From assembly GCA_947579665.1 (NCBI GenBank), contig OX388351.1, forward strand, positions 61,512,939 to 61,576,938: 64,000 nucleotides of DNA, read 5' to 3'. This document shows, piece by piece, positions 57,873-64,000 of the stretch. The DNA is from Sympetrum striolatum. Lineage: Eukaryota > Arthropoda > Insecta > Odonata > Libellulidae. The position numbers and the translations under genes were made by a program. Within the stretch, counting starts at the first letter, position 1; each line of letters starts with the position of its first letter. A model generated the notes under the pieces. It saw nothing but the letters and a program-made list of their open reading frames with translations. It ran no database searches and had not been told where the DNA came from.

Positions 57873-60559
57873 TGTAAATATTTTTAATACAGGTTCAAAA
57901 TACTTTGTTCAAATATTTGCTAATGAATGTTTATTATCATATTATGTACATTTTGTATTCTTTATATTATTGTCTGTGTGTATTGCCAATTATATTTTTG
58001 TATGTATATTATATTGTATGTAGATTATGAACAACTGTAAATATTCGAATTTCATTCTAAATAAACTTACTTACTAGATGTATGTAGATGTAGACATGGC
58101 TTAGCTAACAAACACGAAAAATAAAATTTCGTTCTCCAAATGCATTAGAAAATGGCCTTTTCAAATGATGAACCGCTTAAGACACCGTAGCTAGATGAAT
58201 ACATTCCTCATAAAATATAGTTACTAACATAACTCAATTAGCATAGAGTTACCAGATACTTCAATGGCTGATACAACAGCACTCCACAAGGATTCGCGGA
58301 GATAAATTACGAAAAAGTGCTACAACAATCCACAAATTAAATTTCCGAAAAACACGGCGATTGCGCTAATCGGTTTAACCGGTATAAAGCAGCACGAGCA
58401 CAAACAATGCGTCGCGTGTTTCTCCCCATTTCCCCATCACAGTATGTCCGGACGTGTTATCTCAAAAAATAAAATCTGATTGGTACGATTTCGAACGTCT
58501 GTTACAGCGGCGTTGGCGAGAAAATTTAATTGTTCGACAAACAGAAAGATACTCTGTGATCGAATATTGCGGCGGATGGTTGTATATTGCATTTCATAAA
58601 TTCCATAGCGGGTGTAAATCGAAAAAATATTCCCGAATCTGAAATATCTGCTATGTGAAAATTTTGAGACTTCTGTGTGTGGAGACATATTTGAATAAAA
58701 TTTGATTTCAATCAATCAAATTTGAATTTTAAGTTCAAAAAGTTAATCTTAACCGAAGTTCTTTGATAGTGTGTGTATATTTCTATTAAAAGACTTGATA
58801 AAATATTGTTTTTTGTATTTGCATTTATTAAACAGGAATAAAAATGCGCTCGTTCTATTGCGAAAGGAAATATCGAGTAATTACAATAATAAGAAATTAT
58901 TACAATTTAGACCTCTGTTAATGAATAAATGCTATTTACATACTTACCATACATAGAATTCAAACGTTAGTACAAGTAATAATAACAGAGAAATGAAAAT
59001 CGATCGTGTAAATTACATTTACAAAATTGATAAGCAATCATCGAATATACTTAATAATACGTAATCCCCAACATCAGCAGTAGTATAATGGCATTATAAA
59101 GTAGCTGAAAATTAAAAAATGTAAACATTTTGAAATGACTATTTATGATCAAACAGTTTAATGAACAATGTAATTCAAAGCTAAATTTTGAAATAACTTT
59201 ATGAATTTCTAATTAAACAATAGTAAGTCAGATTTAGAACTAACCTACATACTTATTCTAATTAATTAAGCTTATATTATGCTTTTCAATTTAAAATAGA
59301 GAAATTTATAATAGACAAAATAGTGCGATTCTTTTGAGGTTATTTACTAATACAATCGAAAGAAATACACAAAATAATATATTTTAAAGATAGGTATCTA
59401 CTAGATATTTTGTTCGAACAGGTGCCTTTAGTTCTCTTATACAAAATCTGAATATTTACTATCATATAATGCTTAAAGTCATTTTATTTCCTTTCTATTA
59501 GTATTTCTTTTCCATGAGAAAACTTTGGAGGCAAATTTTGAATAGAAATAAATGGGAAAATCGAGAATTTTTGTCAAAGGAGTTGAAAAAGTTTAAAAGT
59601 TTCGCCTAGAAAAAGAACTTCCTAAAAGCAGGTTTCTAAGAACAGCATGAATTTCTTTTATGGATTTTTTTAGCTTATAAATAACAAATAATTAATTCTT
59701 GAAAGGAGTAATTTTTCTCGTTTCGTAAAAGTTGAAGATTCGACAGATCTTTGAGTTTTTTTTTTAAGCTTTAATAGTCTTCTGCCATTGCTGTGACTGT
59801 TAGTGAATTATTTAAAATCCAGACCGACTTATTGATTTGATATCTCAAAAATAAATTTTAGAATCAATAACAACATTTAACCGTGTATAGTTGAAAATTA
59901 TATTCTAAATATTTCTCGAAACGTTTCTCTTAATTAAAAAATATACCAGGTTATTCCCAACCTTAAAGATAAGCATTAGAATTGAGAAGATGTTGTTTTC
60001 ATTTTCAAGTAATTTAAATACTTATATCGTGGTCCTAGAATATTACCTTTTATTTACAGTTTATTGTATGATCTTTTGGTTAGGTTCTTACGATCTTTAG
60101 TTTTTTTGAGCACCTTAATTTTCGCCTGCTGCCTTTAAATAACAGTGATACTTTAACCAGCCACTATTATTTTGTTAGACATCGTTTGGAGATTTTTCGT
60201 AATTATGTTTTGTGTTTTTTCAGAGTGGCAAAGTTATTATTCGAAATGAAATACTATTATTAAACATTACATTCTCATGTCTATAAAAACAATGGAAAAT
60301 CCGTTTCCCATATGAATCTCATTGAAATTGAAATTAATTATTCTCAGCTAAGGGGTTTTGCCTTTTAACTTTACTTTCAAGATAAAACTCATTGAAGATG
60401 TGCTTAGCTTTCCTATTAGTATGAAGGCAAAACCCTGGGTTTATAACAAACAAGCCATATAGCCTCTGGGTATCACATTTAGGAGAAAAGTTCCAGTCAG
60501 ATGAGGAATGATGCGCATTAACTTTATTCCTCCGTTTAGTTTTGCAGTCATCGGAGAAA
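57873..60559. other. LINE 3' UTR remnant then AT-rich non-coding stretch
   Basis: 57873-58065 is probably the 3' UTR of the LINE fragment. Beyond it is anonymous sequence with a GC-richer patch at 58290-58660. No gene. Confidence 0.45.
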
Positions 60560-61440
60560 ACCTGGATGTGAAATATCCACTCCCAGAAACACCACCCTCA
60601 ATGGGCGAAAGAGTCCCTCAGTCCTCCCGTGTAACTACCAACGAGTTGCATTTAAATTGATGGTCTCCCCAAAAACTCGGGATTTTAAACGTAAATGTTC
60701 GTAATGAATTATGGCTAATTACAAAAGCCTATTTCCTTCGCTTGGGTCGGAAATAATTCCGGCGGTAGCTCCGCGGCGATAATGGGAATGAAAATCAAGT
60801 CCTATTCTTAAGTCCGCCCCTCCACGGAGCGTAATTTTCCCCTCGAAAGGTGCCTCGCGAGTTTTCTCCGCAAGAATTAATGCATTTTGGAAGAAAGGAC
60901 ACGTGAAATATAGAGTACGTGCCGGTCTTGAAAAACTCGGGGAGCCGTGAAATTAATTATTAAAAAAGGAGATGTTTCCCGGAGTGAATTATAAAGTATA
61001 ATGGCTCAATACATTGGCGATGTAGGTGTGGCGGGGGAAGGGGGAGAGTTAATTAGGGGAAAAAGGAAGGTGATGATGGAGCGGCGTAATGCGTGACAAG
61101 AAGCCTTCTGAAGGAGAAGGGCGAAAGTGTTTTGTGCGGAGAAAATGGAGGTTGAGAAGAGCGGGGGAGGGAAGGGTTCAAAAGAAATAAAAGTGGGGAG
61201 AGATTAGGGGAGGAAGCTCCGGGGATGAGTTTTTTTATATCTCGGGGAAGATAAAATGCGGAAAAGGAGAAAATATTTTGAGCCGAAAATGAAGAAAATT
61301 TATCGGAGCGGAAAAGAGCTCTCACAATTGAAGGAGACTTGGTTTCCTTTTCGGGCGCGTAAACTTTTTCAGCGAGGGAAACGCCGGGGTTTTATCTGTA
61401 AGCTGTAATTTGCTTCTTTTCCTCATTCACTGCGGTGATT
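60560..61440. other. GC-rich island with homeodomain-type motifs and purine tracts
   Basis: Raised GC and CpG, but with many embedded ATTA/TAATTA-like motifs (for example GGCTAATTAC at 60714, GAATTAATGC at 60874, AATTAATTATT at 60951, GTTAATTAG at 61048). The 3' third is purine-rich. No coding domain. By composition the best enhancer-like candidate in the window. Confidence 0.35.
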
Positions 61441-61519
61441 ACATGGTCACGTTTTGCGGAAGTTCGCTTTTTTTTTTGAATCGGTGGAAAAGGACTTATT
61501 AAGGTTTAATCGTAGATAC

Positions 61520-61781
61520 AGAAAGCATCATAATGGAGGATTGATGGAGTTCTTTCACCCGCTTATTTCCTGTACAAGGGAAAATTTATGTGAATGGCTC
61601 AAGAGTTATCTCAATGATAGAATAATAAGTTTAAAATAAATGATAATGAACGCATTTGCTAAAATGCGTAATGGAGTACCACAGGGTTACGCTCTATCGC
61701 CCAGTTTGTTTTTGATTTACATTAGTTCTCTAAAATCTATGGAGGAGTTTTGTGGAAAAGTATTATTTTGTGTCCTTTAGT
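61520..61781 (+). pseudogene. LINE reverse-transcriptase fragment
   Basis: In one frame: ENLCEWLKSYLNDRIISLK, a stop, then MRNGVPQGYALSPSLFLIYISSLKS and EEFCGKVLFCVL before a second stop. WL.SYL.(N/D)R and GVPQG..LSP.LF.IYI.. are RT motifs of CR1/Jockey-like non-LTR retrotransposons, from just before to just short of the FADD box. The FADD motif itself is lost. May be the same broad family as the fragment at 57431. Confidence 0.8.
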
Positions 61782-62924
61782 TGTACGAGCAGTGAAAAAT
61801 AGTGACTTGGCAGGGACACGAATCCAGGTCTCCAACTTCTTGGGCAGGTATTTTATTCCCTAAATACCTAGTGACGTCCTCCTCACTTCAGTAACGGGAT
61901 CTATGAACAAGATAGTGGCACTCCACACAGTGGCGCCGACCACTCCCTGAGATCCTCATCGAGGCAAACGACACACTAAGCGATATTATGAGAATATCCT
62001 CACTATGAATTATAAAAATGATGGAAATTATTGTTTTACTTTGAGTTGAGAAACATTTTAGTTTGATTTTATATGCTGCTGTGGCTATTTCTCTTTACTG
62101 TATACGGAGATACGCGCCCTTTTTGTTGTGCTATATTAACACTTGGAACTGTCAAAAAGAAAATCAGGGATTACGAGTGGAATAAACAGAAGAAACACAG
62201 TCGTAGATAATTTAGAATTGAGTAGAATGAAGGAAAATTTTATAAAATATATTTAAGAATGAGAATTGAACAGCACGATAAAAGGATGAAATGGCACAGA
62301 TAACTAAAGAAACAAAGCAGGAAAATGAATTAGAAAAGATTTATTATTAAGTGTACGTAATTGATACTAAATAGAGATTAATGCCAAATAAACAGATTTA
62401 GTTATTTGGGGAGATTCTAAAGAAGACAAAACCCCCTACCTATACCATCAAGAGTTAGAAAAACTATATGAAATTGTATCCGTTGGTCTGAAATGACAAA
62501 ATATTTTCGATTAATGAAGCATCGTGAACATAAGGGGAAATCATTTATTTTTATGAGTGTATATCAGAATTTTTATGGATACACAGGGATTTATTTCGCA
62601 AAATTCTAAGCTTACTAAGAAATAAAAATATAGCCACTAACGTAGGTGCTTATATTTCCTAACCAAATAGTCACAATTCCCCCATGAATTTTGGCGCTTT
62701 AGTGGGAGCACAGAGAGTAAATATTTGAAGTGTATATTTTTCTTTATATAATAGCATTTTATAATTGAAAGAGTGTAGTGTAATACAGATGGCATAGAGG
62801 TAAATTTGCTTTAGTAAATTATGATATCTTTTGACACACATGAGCATTGAAATTTTATAATATTTTCTACTAATTCATATTGATACATGTTTTCAATATT
62901 CAGAAAATCCCAGAATTTACTTGA
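61782..62924. other. Non-coding stretch with a possible SINE scrap
   Basis: On the minus strand GGAGACCTGGATTCGTGTCC at about 61831 resembles a tRNA T-arm. The neighbouring 61870-61990 is GC-richer with no frame. The rest is AT-rich. Confidence 0.4.
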
Positions 62925-63496
62925 CCTTTCATCAGTCGCGCCTATTTTCATAACACGAGAAGTCGCGCGTTGTATTCCATGCAACAGATCGTTTTTCGGC
63001 AAAAATTGTAAAATTTATTGAACTAATTATTATTTCTGAGTGCTTAACTTTAGGTAAGAATATAATTTAACAGGAATAATTTAAGAAGTGAACAACTTTT
63101 AGTAAAACATATTATTATTTACCTTTATTTATTTACATGCGTTCAGAGGTTACCTAAAAAGCTAGACGTCGATAAGTTCCGAAATTGAAATGCGTCAAAT
63201 AAATTTTAAGACGAAATAAGTGAAAAACTCCATTTAAACGTTATAATAAGCAAAAATAGAGTTCACGTCGCGCGGTCGCGCGTTGTATGTGTTACAACAG
63301 TCGTCACTTCACAGATTTACTCGCTTTCGCAGTCGGTTTAAGACCAAAAAGAAGCATTTGACGAATTTACACGTTAGTGGTAATTGCAATAAAGGAATAT
63401 ACCCGGGCATTGAGGTTCAAGGGACCACCCAGGTAGAAACGGGACCCGAAAAACCACCTGTGTTGTACAGAATACAACAGCGCGACTGATGGAGGG
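62925..63496. mobile_element. piggyBac-type non-autonomous element, 572 bp
   Basis: The right end, reverse-complemented, reads TTAA (63497-63500) then CCCTCCATCAGTCGCGC. The left end reads TTGA (62921-62924) then CCTTTCATCAGTCGCGC, so 15 of 17 terminal bases match and the left TTAA has one change. Internally, GTCGCGCGTTGTATTCCATG, then CAAC (62962), TCGCGCGTTGTATGTG, then TTACAAC (63275), and the reverse of TGTTGTATTCTGTACAAC (63459-63476) repeat a CGCG-TTGTA..ACAAC subterminal motif. The interior 68-codon frame has no transposase similarity that I recognise. Confidence 0.7.
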
Positions 63497-64000
63497 TTAA
63501 TCAATAATGAAATCGTATGCAAAAATTTTGTTTAATTTGGAATTCAATATTACAGGTAGATGTGAGCTCTGGACTAGCCACATACAAGTATACAAACTTA
63601 TCATGTACATTCAATTGTATTTATTGCCAGAAGTTTCACCCAAATTGAAAGTAGAAACAATGGAATGTCTAGGAATCATCATTTTGTAAATGATTAGGAT
63701 ACATTAGCTGGAGATAATTTACAAAGTAGACCTTGCATTCAACATATGGCGAATCATTGAAATAAAGATTCCACAATTTAAATATTTATGGCCTACAATT
63801 AAACCATACCTCAAATGAACCGACTTACAAGCTTACTTTAGCTAATTAAAACGTTCGTGTATCATTCTTCACAGAATAGAGCTCATTGCAAAATAATGAA
63901 AGCCAAGTTAAACGTCAGATTTATATATTTAAAATAGAGCTCAGAGGTAACTGTTTTACTATTTTGTTCTGTTTTATTTTCTAGCTGTTCTACATCGTCG

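Overview
This window looks like non-coding DNA from a large, AT-rich arthropod genome, most likely an insect. Reasons are the low GC content, the lack of any convincing host exon, (TA)n, (TC)n and (TGA)n microsatellites, and the mixture of RTE-type and CR1/Jockey-like non-LTR retrotransposons, tRNA-derived SINEs, piggyBac-type TTAA elements, Tc1/mariner-like hairpins and a pogo/Tigger remnant. I cannot name the species. I see no host protein-coding gene, rRNA or genuine tRNA gene in 64 kb, so the window is a gene desert or the inside of a very long intron.

Layout. 1-31.5 kb: AT-rich sequence with a LINE 3' tail at the left edge (1-127), a perfect 31-bp-stem hairpin MITE (2937-3019), a dispersed GCGCGGG repeat in two opposite copies (5280-5392, 9853-9962), a 178-bp tandem array (6111-6870), three inverted head-to-head SINE dimers (7249-7368, 14182-14324, 21559-21806) and a 40-bp-TIR MITE (26773-27068). 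31.6-37.5 kb: the densest region. Two nearly identical RTE-type LINEs lie in tandem, separated and bounded by (TA)n. Copy 1 (31663-33147) has lost its endonuclease half. Copy 2 (33170-36291) is full length but has a 26-bp frameshifting deletion and a mutated endonuclease residue. Both start with the same 95 bp, which can be drawn as an HDV-like ribozyme. Directly downstream is an array of six ~150-175 bp units, each with a tRNA B-box-like GGTTCGANNCCAG core (36380-37320). 41.8-43 kb: a decayed LINE on the minus strand, a TTAA MITE, a SINE fragment and a 17-bp minisatellite. 53.3-54 kb: a pogo/Tigger-like element with the relic of its transposase C-terminus, followed by a foldback hairpin. 56-64 kb: a monomeric SINE, two LINE RT fragments and a 572-bp TTAA-flanked non-autonomous element.

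Between these lie at least a dozen islands of 300-900 bp with clearly higher GC, CpG and unique-looking sequence (for example 8150-8582, 14620-15230, 38740-39370, 43560-44500, 48880-49760, 51580-52150, 60560-61440). They carry open frames only because stops are rarer in GC-rich DNA. They are the best places to look for host regulatory sequence.

The most interesting items are the possible HDV-like ribozyme at the exact 5' end of both RTE copies, the shared breakpoint of the two RTE deletions next to a small hairpin, the tandem B-box array, and the SINE family that recurs as inverted dimers.
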